From NCBI GenBank assembly GCA_030041515.1, contig JASHNS010000061.1:1-36509 (forward strand): a DNA stretch of 36,509 nucleotides, given 5' to 3'. Position 1 is the first letter of the stretch; every line of letters begins with the position of its first letter. The stretch comes from Acidobacteriaceae bacterium (GTDB lineage: Bacteria; Acidobacteriota; Terriglobia; Terriglobales; Acidobacteriaceae). The notes below the pieces were generated by a model that saw nothing but the letters and a program-made list of their open reading frames with translations, was not told the DNA's origin and ran no database searches. Made by a program: the position numbers and the translations under genes. Below, piece after piece: positions 8,758 to 18,588 of the stretch.

Positions 8758-10439
8758 GTGGAAACGGTAAAAACGGCAAGCTGTACTCCATCGCGCTGAC
8801 CGAAGGCCCGAACCGCGCACCGGCGCGCGCCATGTTCCGCGCGGTGGGCTTCACGCGCGAGGATCTGGCGAAGCCGATTATCGGCATCGCGAACACGTGG
8901 ACGGAAATCGGTCCCTGCAACTTCCACCTGCGGCAATTGGCCGAAGCCGTCAAGCTGGGCATCCGTGAAGCCGGCGGCACGCCGATGGAATTTAATACCG
9001 TCACAATCTCCGACGGCATCACCATGGGCACCGAGGGCATGAAGGCCTCGCTCATCAGCCGCGAAGTCATCGCCGACTCCGTCGAGCTGGTCGCGCGCGG
9101 CAACCAGTTCGATGGCCTCGTCTGCATCGCGGGCTGCGACAAGAACATGCCCGGCACCGTCATGGCACTGGCGCGGCTCGACATCCCCGGTCTGATGCTC
9201 TACGGCGGCTCCATCGCTCCAGGCCATTTGAACGGCAAAGATCTGACCGTGCAGGACGTCTTCGAAGCCGTGGGCGCGCACGCGGCGGGCAAGCTCGACG
9301 ACGCCGGTCTCGAAGCCGTCGAAGCCAATGCATGCCCCGGAGCGGGCGCGTGCGGTGGTCAGTTCACCGCGAACACCATGGCCATGGCCTGCGAGTTTCT
9401 GGGCATCTCGCCCATCGGCATCTCCGGCGTTCCGGCGTTCCTCGATGAAAAGCTCGAGGCCTCCCGCGAAGCCGGCCGCATCGTCATGCAGCTCGTGCGC
9501 AGCGGCCTCAAGCCGAGTCAGCTGATCACGCCCAAATCCATCGAGAACGCCATCGCCAGCGTCGCCGCCTCCGGCGGATCGACCAATGCCGTCCTGCACT
9601 TCCTCGCCATCGCCAACGAGGTCGGCATCCCGCTTACGGTCGACGATTTCGATCGCATCAGCAATAAAACGCCGCTCCTCTGCGACCTCAAGCCCGGCGG
9701 CAAATACGTCGCCGCGGATTATCAGGCGGCAGGCGGCAGCCGTCTGCTCGCAAAGCGCCTCATCGAGGCCGGCCTGATCGACGGCGCCTGCCTCAACGTC
9801 TCCGGCAAGACACTCGCCGAAGAAGCGAAGGCCGCCAAAGAAACCCCGGGCCAGGATGTGATCCATCCGCTGGCCAAAGCGCTGAAGCCCACGGGCGGAC
9901 TTGTGATCCTGAAGGGCAATCTGGCGCCCGAAGGCTGCGTCATCAAGGTCGCCGGCCACAAGCGCCTCGAGCATCGCGGCCCCGCGCGCGTCTTCAACTG
10001 CGAAGATGATGCCTTCCACGCCGTCGAATCCGGCCACATCAAGCCCAACGATGTGATGGTGATCCGCTACGAGGGTCCGAAAGGCGGTCCCGGCATGCGC
10101 GAAATGCTGGCCGTGACCGCGGCTGTTGCCGGCATCCCCGAACTCAGCGACACCGTCGCGCTCCTCACGGACGGCCGCTTCTCCGGCGCAACGCGCGGGC
10201 TGATGGCCGGCCACGTGGCTCCGGAAGCTGCTGTCGGCGGCCCTATCGCCGCCGTACGCGAAGGCGACACGATCCATTTCGACATCCCCAACCGTAAGCT
10301 GAACGTCGAGATTGCCGACTCTGAGCTCTCGGCGCGCATGAAGGACTGGAAGAAACCGGAGCCGAAGTTCCGGCGCGGCATCTTCCGCAAATACACCGAC
10401 TCGGTTTCATCGGCTTCGCAGGGAGCCGTCACGAACTAA
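8754..10439 (+). CDS. ilvD: Dihydroxy-acid dehydratase
   Basis: IlvD dehydrates 2,3-dihydroxy-isovalerate (and the methylvalerate analogue) to the 2-keto acids that feed valine, isoleucine and leucine. The 561-residue protein has the signatures CDKNMPGTVMALARLDIPG, CPGAGACGGQFTANTMA and DGRFSGATRGLMAGHVAPEA. Three cysteines, C55 (IGPCNFHL), C128 (GCDKN) and C200 (GACGG), match the spacing seen in [2Fe-2S] members of the family rather than the oxygen-labile [4Fe-4S] type; this cofactor call is inference. The ATG overlaps the leuD stop by four bases and ilvB starts 22 bp downstream. Confidence 0.97.
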   Translation: MSGNGKNGKLYSIALTEGPNRAPARAMFRAVGFTREDLAKPIIGIANTWTEIGPCNFHLRQLAEAVKLGIREAGGTPMEFNTVTISDGITMGTEGMKASLISREVIADSVELVARGNQFDGLVCIAGCDKNMPGTVMALARLDIPGLMLYGGSIAPGHLNGKDLTVQDVFEAVGAHAAGKLDDAGLEAVEANACPGAGACGGQFTANTMAMACEFLGISPIGISGVPAFLDEKLEASREAGRIVMQLVRSGLKPSQLITPKSIENAIASVAASGGSTNAVLHFLAIANEVGIPLTVDDFDRISNKTPLLCDLKPGGKYVAADYQAAGGSRLLAKRLIEAGLIDGACLNVSGKTLAEEAKAAKETPGQDVIHPLAKALKPTGGLVILKGNLAPEGCVIKVAGHKRLEHRGPARVFNCEDDAFHAVESGHIKPNDVMVIRYEGPKGGPGMREMLAVTAAVAGIPELSDTVALLTDGRFSGATRGLMAGHVAPEAAVGGPIAAVREGDTIHFDIPNRKLNVEIADSELSARMKDWKKPEPKFRRGIFRKYTDSVSSASQGAVTN

Positions 10440-10461
10440 GCGGAGAGGGCCAGGGGGAACG

Positions 10462-12234
10462 ATGAGCACAGGGAAACACGCAAAGACACCAACCAACAGT
10501 GGCGCCGGCACACGTCTCACCGGCGCGGAAATCATGTGGGCCACGCTGGAAGGCGAAGGCGTCAGCGTCGTCTTCGGCTATCCGGGTGGCGCGATTTTGC
10601 CGGCCTACGACGCGCTTCGGAAATTTCCTATCCGCCACGTGCTGGTTCGGCACGAGCAGGGTGCGGCACACGCCGCCGACGGCTACGCGCGCGCGTCGGG
10701 CAAAGTCGGCGTGGCGATCGCGACCTCCGGCCCCGGCGCAACGAACCTCGTCACCGGCATCGCCACCGCCATGCTTGATTCTGTACCGATGGTCTGCATC
10801 ACCGGCCAGGTTTCCAGCAAAGTGCTCGGCACCGACGCCTTTCAGGAAGTCGACATCACCGGCATCACCCTGCCAGTAACGAAACACAATTACGTCGTCA
10901 CCCGCGCCGAAGACGTTGCAAAGACCATTCGCGAAGCCTTCCTGGTTGCGCGCTCCGGACGCCCTGGGCCGGTGCTCGTCGACATCACCAAAGACGCGCA
11001 GCAGGGCCTGGCGGAATTCGACTTCGCTGCCGCCGCGCCGAAGCCACATCGCCCCCACCCCATGCTGAAGACGGAATCTGCCTCGATCCTCCAGGCGGCG
11101 GACCTCATCCGCAGTGCGAAGAAGCCTGTCATCCTCGCCGGCCACGGCATCATGCAGTCCAGCGCCTGCCAGCAGGTGCTCACATTCGCGGAACGCATGA
11201 GGATTCCGGTCGCCTCCACGCTCCTCGGGCTTGGCGCCTTTCCTGCCTCGCACCCGCTGTCGCTCGGCATGATGGGCATGCACGGCGAAGCGTGGGTCAA
11301 CCACGCCATTCAGCAGGCCGATCTGCTCATCGCCTGCGGCATGCGCTTCGACGATCGCGTAACCGGCACGCTCGCCACCTACGCGCCGAACGCAAAGAAG
11401 ATTCACATCGAGGTCGACCCCGCCGAGATCAACAAGAACGTAAAAGTCGACGTCGCGCTCATCGGCGATCTGAAAGAAGCGCTGGAAGCGCTGTTGCCGC
11501 ACCTGCCTCCCAAATCCACAAAACACGAGTCTGCCTGGCTGAAGGAAATTGAGTCCAGCAAGGGCGAAGTCGCCGTCCGCGATATTAAAAACCTGCCCGA
11601 CAGCGGACATCTCTACGCTGCGCACGTCATCCACGACCTGTGGCGCGCGACCGAAGGCAAAGCCATCGTCGTCACCGACGTGGGCCAGCACCAGATGTGG
11701 GAAGCGCAATATTACAAGCACAATGAGCCGCGGACGCTCATCACCTCCGGCGGCCTCGGCACCATGGGCTTCGCGCTGCCTGCGGCCATCGGCGCCAAAA
11801 TCGCCTGCCCCGACAAGGAGGTCTGGGTCGTCGCCGGCGACGGCGGCTTCCAGATGACCGCGGCCGAGCTCTCGACGGCCGCGCAGGAAGAGCTGGACTT
11901 GAACATCGCCGTCGTCAATAACGGCTACCTCGGTATGGTCCGCCAGTGGCAGGAGTTTTTTTACGAGAAGAACTATCAGTCCTCGCCGCTGCGCAGCCCC
12001 GATTTCGTCAAGCTCGCCGAAGCCCACGGCATCCGCGGCACCGCCGTCCGTAAGCGCCCTGAAGTTTTACCGGCGGTGAAGGAGGCCCGCGGGCACAAAG
12101 GCCCATTCGTCATCAATTTCCTGGTGGAAAAGGAAGACTCGGTCTACCCGATGATCCCAGCCGGCTCCGCATTGCACGAGATGATCCGCCGTCCCAACCG
12201 CAATCCTCTGGTTGAGACGGCTGACGACAAGTGA
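10462..12234 (+). CDS. ilvB: Acetolactate synthase, large catalytic subunit
   Basis: This subunit of acetohydroxyacid synthase (AHAS) joins two pyruvates, or pyruvate and 2-ketobutyrate, using thiamine diphosphate (ThDP). The 590-residue protein has the three-domain fold. The N-terminal domain carries VVFGYPGGAILPAYDAL and the catalytic glutamate E65 in RHEQGAAHAADGYAR. A central FAD-binding domain follows. The ThDP-Mg motif begins at GDGGF (459-463) and ends at VVNN (484-487). A strong AGGGGGAA Shine-Dalgarno precedes the ATG. The regulatory subunit ilvN follows after 70 bp, which identifies this as the biosynthetic AHAS rather than a catabolic acetolactate synthase. Confidence 0.96.
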   Translation: MSTGKHAKTPTNSGAGTRLTGAEIMWATLEGEGVSVVFGYPGGAILPAYDALRKFPIRHVLVRHEQGAAHAADGYARASGKVGVAIATSGPGATNLVTGIATAMLDSVPMVCITGQVSSKVLGTDAFQEVDITGITLPVTKHNYVVTRAEDVAKTIREAFLVARSGRPGPVLVDITKDAQQGLAEFDFAAAAPKPHRPHPMLKTESASILQAADLIRSAKKPVILAGHGIMQSSACQQVLTFAERMRIPVASTLLGLGAFPASHPLSLGMMGMHGEAWVNHAIQQADLLIACGMRFDDRVTGTLATYAPNAKKIHIEVDPAEINKNVKVDVALIGDLKEALEALLPHLPPKSTKHESAWLKEIESSKGEVAVRDIKNLPDSGHLYAAHVIHDLWRATEGKAIVVTDVGQHQMWEAQYYKHNEPRTLITSGGLGTMGFALPAAIGAKIACPDKEVWVVAGDGGFQMTAAELSTAAQEELDLNIAVVNNGYLGMVRQWQEFFYEKNYQSSPLRSPDFVKLAEAHGIRGTAVRKRPEVLPAVKEARGHKGPFVINFLVEKEDSVYPMIPAGSALHEMIRRPNRNPLVETADDK

Positions 12235-12304
12235 TGCGAGCGCTCTTGCTGGCCGCTCCATCCCCAGCCGTCTCATCCCTCACCGCTGTATCCCTGAGGT
12301 CCTT

Positions 12305-12907
12305 ATGCTCCACACCTTCGTAGCACTCGTCGAAGACAAGCCGGGCGTGCTCACGCGTGTCGCGTCGCTCTTCCGCCGGCTGAACATCAACATCGTCTCC
12401 CTCACGGTCGGCCACTCGGAGCGCGCAGGTGTCTCGCGCATGACGATCGTGTGCGAAGCCTCGCCCACCGCCGGTCACCGCATCGCGGCCAGCCTCTATA
12501 AACTGGAGAATGTCCTCCAGGTCGACGATATCGGTCAGTTGTCGCACGTGGCCCGCGAGCTCGCCCTCATCAAGGTCGCCGCAACGCCGCAGACCCGCTC
12601 CCAGGTCTTCGAGCTGGCGGAAGTCTTCCGCGCCCGCATCGTCGATCTGGCGCCCGAGTCGCTGATGATCGAGATCACCGGCGTCGAGAGTAAGATCGAA
12701 GGGCTCATCCAGGTATTGAACGAAGCAGGCGACCGCATTCTGGAGATTTCCCGCACCGGCCGTATGGTCATGCGGCGCGGCCAGCACACCAGTAAGGTGC
12801 TGGACGCGATGCGCGTCCCCGGCGTTGAAACCATCGCGGAATTCCAGGCGGAAGAGGATTCCGCCGCGCCCAGCGATTTGCTCATGGCGGAAGAGACAGG
12901 GCTCTAA
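12305..12907 (+). CDS. ilvN: Acetolactate synthase, small regulatory subunit
   Basis: The regulatory subunit of AHAS binds valine and activates the large subunit. An ACT domain lies at the N-terminus (residues 1-75; VALVEDKPGVLTRVASLFRR, then LNINIVSLTVGHSE), followed by the second regulatory domain (about 80-165). The ATG at 12305 is chosen because it has TGAGGT five bases upstream and gives the usual N-terminus; an upstream in-frame TTG would extend into ilvB. At 200 residues it is about 35 longer than the compact E. coli type, due to a C-terminal tail rich in acidic and small residues. It sits between ilvB and ilvC in the operon. Confidence 0.95.
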   Translation: MLHTFVALVEDKPGVLTRVASLFRRLNINIVSLTVGHSERAGVSRMTIVCEASPTAGHRIAASLYKLENVLQVDDIGQLSHVARELALIKVAATPQTRSQVFELAEVFRARIVDLAPESLMIEITGVESKIEGLIQVLNEAGDRILEISRTGRMVMRRGQHTSKVLDAMRVPGVETIAEFQAEEDSAAPSDLLMAEETGL

Positions 12908-14065
<1,158 letters not shown>

Positions 14066-14203
14066 ATTTTCGAACAACGCGGCGCAGCGGGAGCGCCATT
14101 CAAAGGGCTTCCGCCGCATTTCATCGCATGGCCGCCGCTGCTGGGTGACATCCACAGGAGGCGTCCGGCAATCTCGGCTATCCTCCAGGGAAGGGGTTCC
14201 CCA

Positions 14204-15640
14204 ATGGACACCATCATCTCCCCGGCCCCCGCAGACCTTGCCGGCACACCGCTCCCACAGATCGTCGATGCGCTGCGCCAGGTCCCCGCGCTGAATGGCC
14301 TCACGGACACTGAATACGCCTGGCTCGCGACGCACTGCGAAGAGACATCTCTCCCTTCCGGAGCCCAGATTTTCAGCGAGGGCGACCCCGCCACGAAGAT
14401 GTGGATCCTCCTGAAGGGAGAGGTCCATTTCCGCCGCCAGCAGGGGGGTGCGGGACTCTTTGTGGGTCGAGCCGGGCAGATCACCGGGCTTCTGCCCTTC
14501 TCGCGCATGAAGACCTTTGGTGGCTATGGCTTCGCCGCTACCGATGTCTGGGCTCTCCAGTTCGATCGGAAGGATTTCCCCTCGCTGCTGGAGGCCATTC
14601 CATCCATGGGGCAGCGTTGCGTTTCACTGTTGCTCGACCGCGTGCGCGAGATGACGCGTCTCGAGCAGCAGACGGAGAAGCTGAGCGCGCTGGGCAAGCT
14701 TGCCGGCAATCTGGCGCACGAGCTCAACAACCCCGCGTCGGCGGCGCAGCGAGCGGCGTCCGGCCTCATTGAGGAGCTGCGCATCTACGGCCAGCAGAAA
14801 TTCCTGCTTGGCAGTCTCTGCCTTGATGAGAAGCATCTCGAAAGTGTCCGCTCGTGGAGCCGGCGTTTTGCCGAGCAGGCGCGGACGAGACCGGCCAACT
14901 CAGTCAATCAGGTAGAGCGCGAAGACCAATTGCAGCGCTGGCTGCGCGAGCACCACGTTGAGCCCACCCGCCAGGTCGTGCCTGACCTGGCGGAACTCAA
15001 TATCGCTCCCAGCGACCTGGAGGAGCTGTCGAAACTCCTCGGCGGACAGCATTTGGAGATCGTGCTCTCCCAATTTGCTTCTTCCGCGCGCACGGAACGC
15101 ATGGCGCAGGCCATGGTCGATTCGACCGCCCGGATCTTCGATCTGATTGCGGCCATCAAGGATTATTCCTGGATGGATCAGGCGCCCATTCAGCAGGTGG
15201 ATCTCCCGCAGTCCCTGGAGACGACCCTCACCATGCTGCAGTCGCGCCTTGAGCACGTCAACGTGGAGCGGCATTATGCTGCGGACTTGCCGCGCATCTC
15301 AGCCTACGCCAGCGAACTCAACCAGGTGTGGATGGCGCTGCTGGAAAACGCGCTCGACGCCATGCGCGACCGCGGCCGCATCACACTGAACGCGCACTGC
15401 TCCGGCGACTCCGTCGTAGTGGAAATCTGGGACGACGGTCCGGGCATTCCCGCGGACATTCAGGCGCGTATTTTCGAACCGTTCTTTACCACCAAGCCGC
15501 CGGGCAGCGGCCTTGGGCTCGGACTCGATACAGTGCAGCGGATCGTGCGCCAACATCGCGGCTACGTTCACGTCACATCGAACCCGGGCGCAACTTGCTT
15601 CCAGGTACGCCTCCCCATTGAGCCGTTTCGGGCCTACTGA
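14204..15640 (+). CDS. Sensor histidine kinase with cyclic-nucleotide-binding domain
   Basis: This soluble 478-residue kinase has no membrane segment. Residues 25-150 form a cNMP-binding/Crp-like sensory fold (FSEGDPATKMWILLKGEV). The phospho-acceptor box is LGKLAGNLAHELNNPASAA, with H172. The ATP-binding domain has the N box (ELNQVWMALLENALDAM, 371-387), G1 (DDGPGIP, 410-416), F (FEPFFTT, 424-430) and G2 (GSGLGLGLDTV, 434-444). About 200 residues separate the H and N boxes, much more than usual, so an additional helical domain (about 190-310) is present. No response regulator lies nearby, so the partner is unknown. The start codon is preceded by the hairpin GGGG-TT-CCCC, which also contains the likely SD. 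Its stop overlaps the end of convergent rsmG by seven bases. Confidence 0.93.
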   Translation: MDTIISPAPADLAGTPLPQIVDALRQVPALNGLTDTEYAWLATHCEETSLPSGAQIFSEGDPATKMWILLKGEVHFRRQQGGAGLFVGRAGQITGLLPFSRMKTFGGYGFAATDVWALQFDRKDFPSLLEAIPSMGQRCVSLLLDRVREMTRLEQQTEKLSALGKLAGNLAHELNNPASAAQRAASGLIEELRIYGQQKFLLGSLCLDEKHLESVRSWSRRFAEQARTRPANSVNQVEREDQLQRWLREHHVEPTRQVVPDLAELNIAPSDLEELSKLLGGQHLEIVLSQFASSARTERMAQAMVDSTARIFDLIAAIKDYSWMDQAPIQQVDLPQSLETTLTMLQSRLEHVNVERHYAADLPRISAYASELNQVWMALLENALDAMRDRGRITLNAHCSGDSVVVEIWDDGPGIPADIQARIFEPFFTTKPPGSGLGLGLDTVQRIVRQHRGYVHVTSNPGATCFQVRLPIEPFRAY

Positions 15641-16242
15641 GGCAGTACACATTCGTCGCGCACGCCCGTCCGCAGGATCTCCTGCCGAGAGCCCGGAATG
15701 GGGAGCGCCGCGGTCCAGCGGATCTCGGCCAGCCCATCAAGGGCAGACTCCGTCGCCCGCGTGGTAAAGACCCCAAGCCAGCCCCCGGCCGCCACTCGTG
15801 GGACGGCGAACCGGCACGCCTGCGGCATTTTATCCACGGCCCGCAGCGTTACTGCGTCGAAAACTCGCTCTTTCGGCATCTCCTCCACGCGCCCGGCCCA
15901 TACCTCCGCGCGCAGCCCCAGCGTGCGCACCGCCTCACGCAGAAACGCGGCCTTCTTCCCCTGCGATTCAGCCAGTGTCACAGCGACTTCCGGCCGCGCG
16001 ATCCCGATCGGAATCCCCGGAAACCCAGCGCCTGATCCGAAATCGAGCAGTGTCGCCGTGCCGGCGGGGACATGCCCCGCGGCAAACAGGCTTTCCGCGA
16101 AGTGCCGTCGCACAATTGATTCCGCATTGCGTACCGCGGTCAGATTGATGCGCGCGTTCCACTGCATCAGCAGCGCGAGGAACACATCGAGCTGCGCCGC
16201 GGCTGCGGCCCGGAGCTGCGAATCAGCATCGCGATGTGACAT
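15634..16242 (-). CDS. rsmG: 16S rRNA (guanine527-N7)-methyltransferase RsmG
   Basis: RsmG (GidB) methylates N7 of G527 in 16S rRNA using S-adenosylmethionine. The 202-residue protein has the family N-terminal helix with WNARINLTAVR, the SAM-binding loop LLDFGSGAGFPGIPIGIARP (69-88), LAESQGKKAAFLREAVRTL, and the VTLRAVDKM motif. It lies 14 bp downstream of the RNase HI gene and is probably cotranscribed with it. Its last seven bases overlap the end of the convergent kinase gene. It is not near gidA/parA here, unlike in many bacteria. Confidence 0.94.
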   Translation of the reverse strand: MSHRDADSQLRAAAAAQLDVFLALLMQWNARINLTAVRNAESIVRRHFAESLFAAGHVPAGTATLLDFGSGAGFPGIPIGIARPEVAVTLAESQGKKAAFLREAVRTLGLRAEVWAGRVEEMPKERVFDAVTLRAVDKMPQACRFAVPRVAAGGWLGVFTTRATESALDGLAEIRWTAALPIPGSRQEILRTGVRDECVLPQ

Positions 16243-16256
16243 TGCGCGAGCCCGGC

Positions 16257-16871
16257 CTATTGCCGATCCACAGTCACGCGCACAAACGCGCCCTCGGGTA
16301 GTTCGCCCTCAATCAGATGAACCACACCATTCTTCACATACCCCTTCGCCGCAGTCAGCGCTGGTCGCGCCGGCGATCCGGAGGGTTTCGCCGTTGGTTG
16401 GGCCGGTTCGCCCGGATGGCGAGTCCCCCGGTCCATCGCCAGGTTGGCCAGCCGATCGGCTTTCTGGTTCTTCCCGCGCAGCACGTGCTCGATCCGAAAC
16501 GCGTCGAGGCGCGCGATGCGGCGCTTTGCCTCCTCGTACAGCGGGCGCAGGTCGGGGCTGTTCACTTTGTAGCGACCCTGGATCTGCTTCACCAGCAGTT
16601 CCGAGTCGGCAATTACCCGTAGCCGCGAGTGGTCGGCCTTCAGCGCATACTCCAGCGCGGCCAGCAAACCCTTGTATTCGGCGACGTTGTTCGTGGCGCG
16701 GCCCAGAAATTCGCTCAGCTCGGCCACCGTTTCTCCGCCTGGCCCCTGAATGAAGACGCCATAGCCTGCGGGCCCGGGGTTGCCGCGGGATCCCCCATCG
16801 CAGTAAGCAGTAATCCAGGCGCCGTCCCGCGGTTCAGAAGGAAAAAGGCCCTCGCTGGCTGGTTGAGGCAT
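16257..16871 (-). CDS. RNase HI family protein with C-terminal extension
   Basis: RNase HI cleaves the RNA of RNA-DNA hybrids. The catalytic carboxylates are present: D25 (YCDGGSRGNPGPAGYG), E65 (TNNVAEYKGL), D89 (IADSELLVKQI) and D139 (NQKADRLAN). The RNase H fold ends near residue 147. It is followed by a Pro/Ala-rich linker and a 27-residue segment (177-203) reading VKNGVVHLIEGELPEG, then FVRVTV. That segment resembles the small beta-barrel of AF2212/DUF104-type antitoxins, so this looks like a domain fusion. No Shine-Dalgarno precedes the ATG at 16871. It diverges from lipA across 54 bp and is followed by rsmG after 14 bp. Confidence 0.88.
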   Translation of the reverse strand: MPQPASEGLFPSEPRDGAWITAYCDGGSRGNPGPAGYGVFIQGPGGETVAELSEFLGRATNNVAEYKGLLAALEYALKADHSRLRVIADSELLVKQIQGRYKVNSPDLRPLYEEAKRRIARLDAFRIEHVLRGKNQKADRLANLAMDRGTRHPGEPAQPTAKPSGSPARPALTAAKGYVKNGVVHLIEGELPEGAFVRVTVDRQ

Positions 16872-16925
16872 AGGCAGAGTGTAAACGAGCGGCCCCTGGC
16901 CAATGCTTCGCTAAAATAGAAACGT
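16872..16925. promoter_or_regulatory. Compact divergent promoter region, RNase HI / lipA
   Basis: Only 54 bp separate the two divergent start codons. TAAAAT (16912-16917) lies nine bases ahead of the lipA ATG, and TACACT on the minus strand (16883-16878) lies six bases ahead of the RNase HI ATG. Neither gene has a visible Shine-Dalgarno. If these are the -10 boxes, both mRNAs would be leaderless or nearly so and the two promoters would overlap. The -35 elements are poor. Confidence 0.4.
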
Positions 16926-17867
16926 ATGGCCGCTGCTCCGTCCGCAGATCTCGTCCAGATCGATCTCGCCCCACGCCGTCCGCTCGCCAAACCCGAGTGG
17001 TTGCGGGCGCGAGCGCCCATGGGCGACAACTACCACGACCTGAAGAAGCTGGCGCGCAGCCTGAATCTGCACACCGTCTGCGAGTCGGCGCAGTGCCCCA
17101 ACATCGGCGAGTGCTGGCATCACCGCACCGCGACGTTCATGATGCTGGGCAACACCTGCACCCGCCGCTGCGGCTTCTGCGCTGTGCCCAAGGGCCGTCC
17201 CGATCCCATCGACTTCGACGAGCCGCGTCGCGTGGCTGAAGCCGTCGCCGCCCTCGGCCTCAAATTTGCTGTCATTACCAGCGTCAACCGTGACGACGAT
17301 GTGATCGGCGGAGCGCGCGCCTTCGTCCTCGTCATCGACGAGATTCGCCGCCAGGCTCCCGGTTGTCAGGTGGAAGTCCTCATCCCCGACTTCCAGGGCA
17401 GCGAGCAGGCGATCCGCATGGTTGTCGAAGCGCGTCCGGAGATCCTGAATCACAACACGGAATCCGTCCCGCGACTCTATCGCGCCGTCCGCTCCGGCGC
17501 CCGTTACGAGCGCACCCTGCGCCTGCTCCAGTTCGCGAAGCAGATCGAACCGAAGACCGTCACCAAATCCGGCGTCATGGTCGGCCTCGGCGAGCAGATG
17601 GACGAGCTGCTCCAGGTCTGTCGCGATCTCGCCGGCGTCGGCGTCGACGTTCTCACCATTGGCCAGTACCTGCGGCCCTCGAAGAATCATCTGCCCATCG
17701 CGCGCTACTACACGCCCGACGAGTTCGCCTTCATGAAGCACGAAGCGCTCCGCATGGGTTTCCGCCACGTCGAGTCCGGCCCGCTCGTGCGCTCGTCCTA
17801 CCATGCGCACGAACAAGCCGACGCAGCCGAGACCAGCAGCCACAACAGCGTGCGGGTACTGATGTAG
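16926..17867 (+). CDS. lipA: Lipoyl synthase
   Basis: LipA inserts two sulfurs into protein-bound octanoyl groups to make the lipoyl cofactor of 2-oxoacid dehydrogenases and the glycine cleavage system. It is a radical-SAM enzyme with two [4Fe-4S] clusters. Auxiliary-cluster cysteines are C52, C57 and C63 ([12 protein letters not shown]), and the SAM-cluster cysteines are C78, C82 and C85 ([10 protein letters not shown]). The motifs [17 protein letters not shown] and the C-terminal RSSYHA, whose serine contacts the auxiliary cluster, are present. The 313-residue length is normal. lipB is not in the window. The ATG lacks a Shine-Dalgarno sequence. Confidence 0.97.
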   Translation: MAAAPSADLVQIDLAPRRPLAKPEWLRARAPMGDNYHDLKKLARSLNLHTVCESAQCPNIGECWHHRTATFMMLGNTCTRRCGFCAVPKGRPDPIDFDEPRRVAEAVAALGLKFAVITSVNRDDDVIGGARAFVLVIDEIRRQAPGCQVEVLIPDFQGSEQAIRMVVEARPEILNHNTESVPRLYRAVRSGARYERTLRLLQFAKQIEPKTVTKSGVMVGLGEQMDELLQVCRDLAGVGVDVLTIGQYLRPSKNHLPIARYYTPDEFAFMKHEALRMGFRHVESGPLVRSSYHAHEQADAAETSSHNSVRVLM

Positions 17868-17888
17868 CCCCTTCCCGGCGCGTACAAT
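17859..17888 (+). promoter_or_regulatory. Candidate sigma-70 promoter for frr
   Basis: TACAAT (17883-17888) is a good -10 match. CTGATG (17859-17864) is a weak -35 with an 18-bp spacer. It overlaps the end of lipA and lies 36 bp before the frr start, so frr can be transcribed on its own as well as by readthrough from lipA. Confidence 0.4.
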
Positions 17889-17924
17889 ACTCGTTTTGAG
17901 CCTGATTCAAGAAGGACGGACCCT

Positions 17925-18512
17925 ATGGCACCTTCCGTGATGGCGGGTATTCCCGCCCTGAAAGAAACCTACGCGCAGCTGCGCAGCCGCATGGACAAAG
18001 CCGTCGCCGATTTCCAGACCAACCTCGCCTCCGTGCGCACCGGCCGCGCCTCCATTCACATGCTCGACCAGGTTCGCGTGGACTACTACAGCACCCCCAC
18101 GCCGCTGAACCAGGTCGCGCAGATCACCACGCCCGACGCAACCATGATCGTCATCCAGCCATGGGACGTGAGCCTGATCGTCGAGATCGAGAAGGCGCTG
18201 CGCACCTCCGACCTCGGCTTCAACCCCAACAACGACGGCAAGCTGGTCCGTGTCCCCGTCCCGCCCATGACGGAGGAGCGGCGCCGCGACGTCGTCAAGC
18301 ATCTCCACCGCGTCCTCGAAGATCACCGCACCGCAGTGCGCAATGTCCGGCGCGACGGCAACGACCTCATCAAGAAGGCTTCGAAGGACAAGAAAATCTC
18401 TGAAGATGAGGAGAAGCGCTCGCTCGACGAGATTCAGAAGCTGACCGACGAAGAGATCAAGCGCATGGAAGAGATGGCGAAAAAGAAGGAAGCTGAAGTG
18501 ATGCAGGTCTGA
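17925..18512 (+). CDS. frr: Ribosome recycling factor
   Basis: RRF with EF-G splits the post-termination ribosome. The 195-residue protein matches the family along its length: the first helix with VRTGRASIHMLDQVRVDYY, the beta domain with TPLNQVAQITTPDATMIVI and QPWD, and the C-terminal helices with PMTEERRRDVVKHL and KISEDEEKRSLDEIQKLTD. AAGGA lies eight bases ahead of the ATG at 17925, which decides the start; an in-frame ATG at 17940 is the alternative. It is followed by a strong terminator and is not next to pyrH here. Confidence 0.97.
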   Translation: MAPSVMAGIPALKETYAQLRSRMDKAVADFQTNLASVRTGRASIHMLDQVRVDYYSTPTPLNQVAQITTPDATMIVIQPWDVSLIVEIEKALRTSDLGFNPNNDGKLVRVPVPPMTEERRRDVVKHLHRVLEDHRTAVRNVRRDGNDLIKKASKDKKISEDEEKRSLDEIQKLTDEEIKRMEEMAKKKEAEVMQV

Positions 18513-18539
18513 CGTTCGCCCGAATCACAACTGGAACAG

Positions 18540-18566
18540 AAAGGCCCGCGCTGAGCGGGCCTTTTT
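18540..18566. terminator. Intrinsic terminator after frr
   Basis: GGCCCGC, the loop GCTGA, GCGGGCC, followed by TTTTT on the plus strand. On the minus strand the hairpin is followed by TTTCTGTT, so it may also serve the convergent gene that ends at 18589. Confidence 0.92.
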
Positions 18567-18588
18567 CATTCGCAGGCAGGCCGAGAGA

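Noticed and set aside
8583-12027. Long minus-strand frames opposite ilvD and ilvB (532-564 residues)
   Set aside because: Antisense shadows of GC-rich genes: low-complexity Asp/Gly/His/Arg composition, no motif, and intact real genes on the plus strand.
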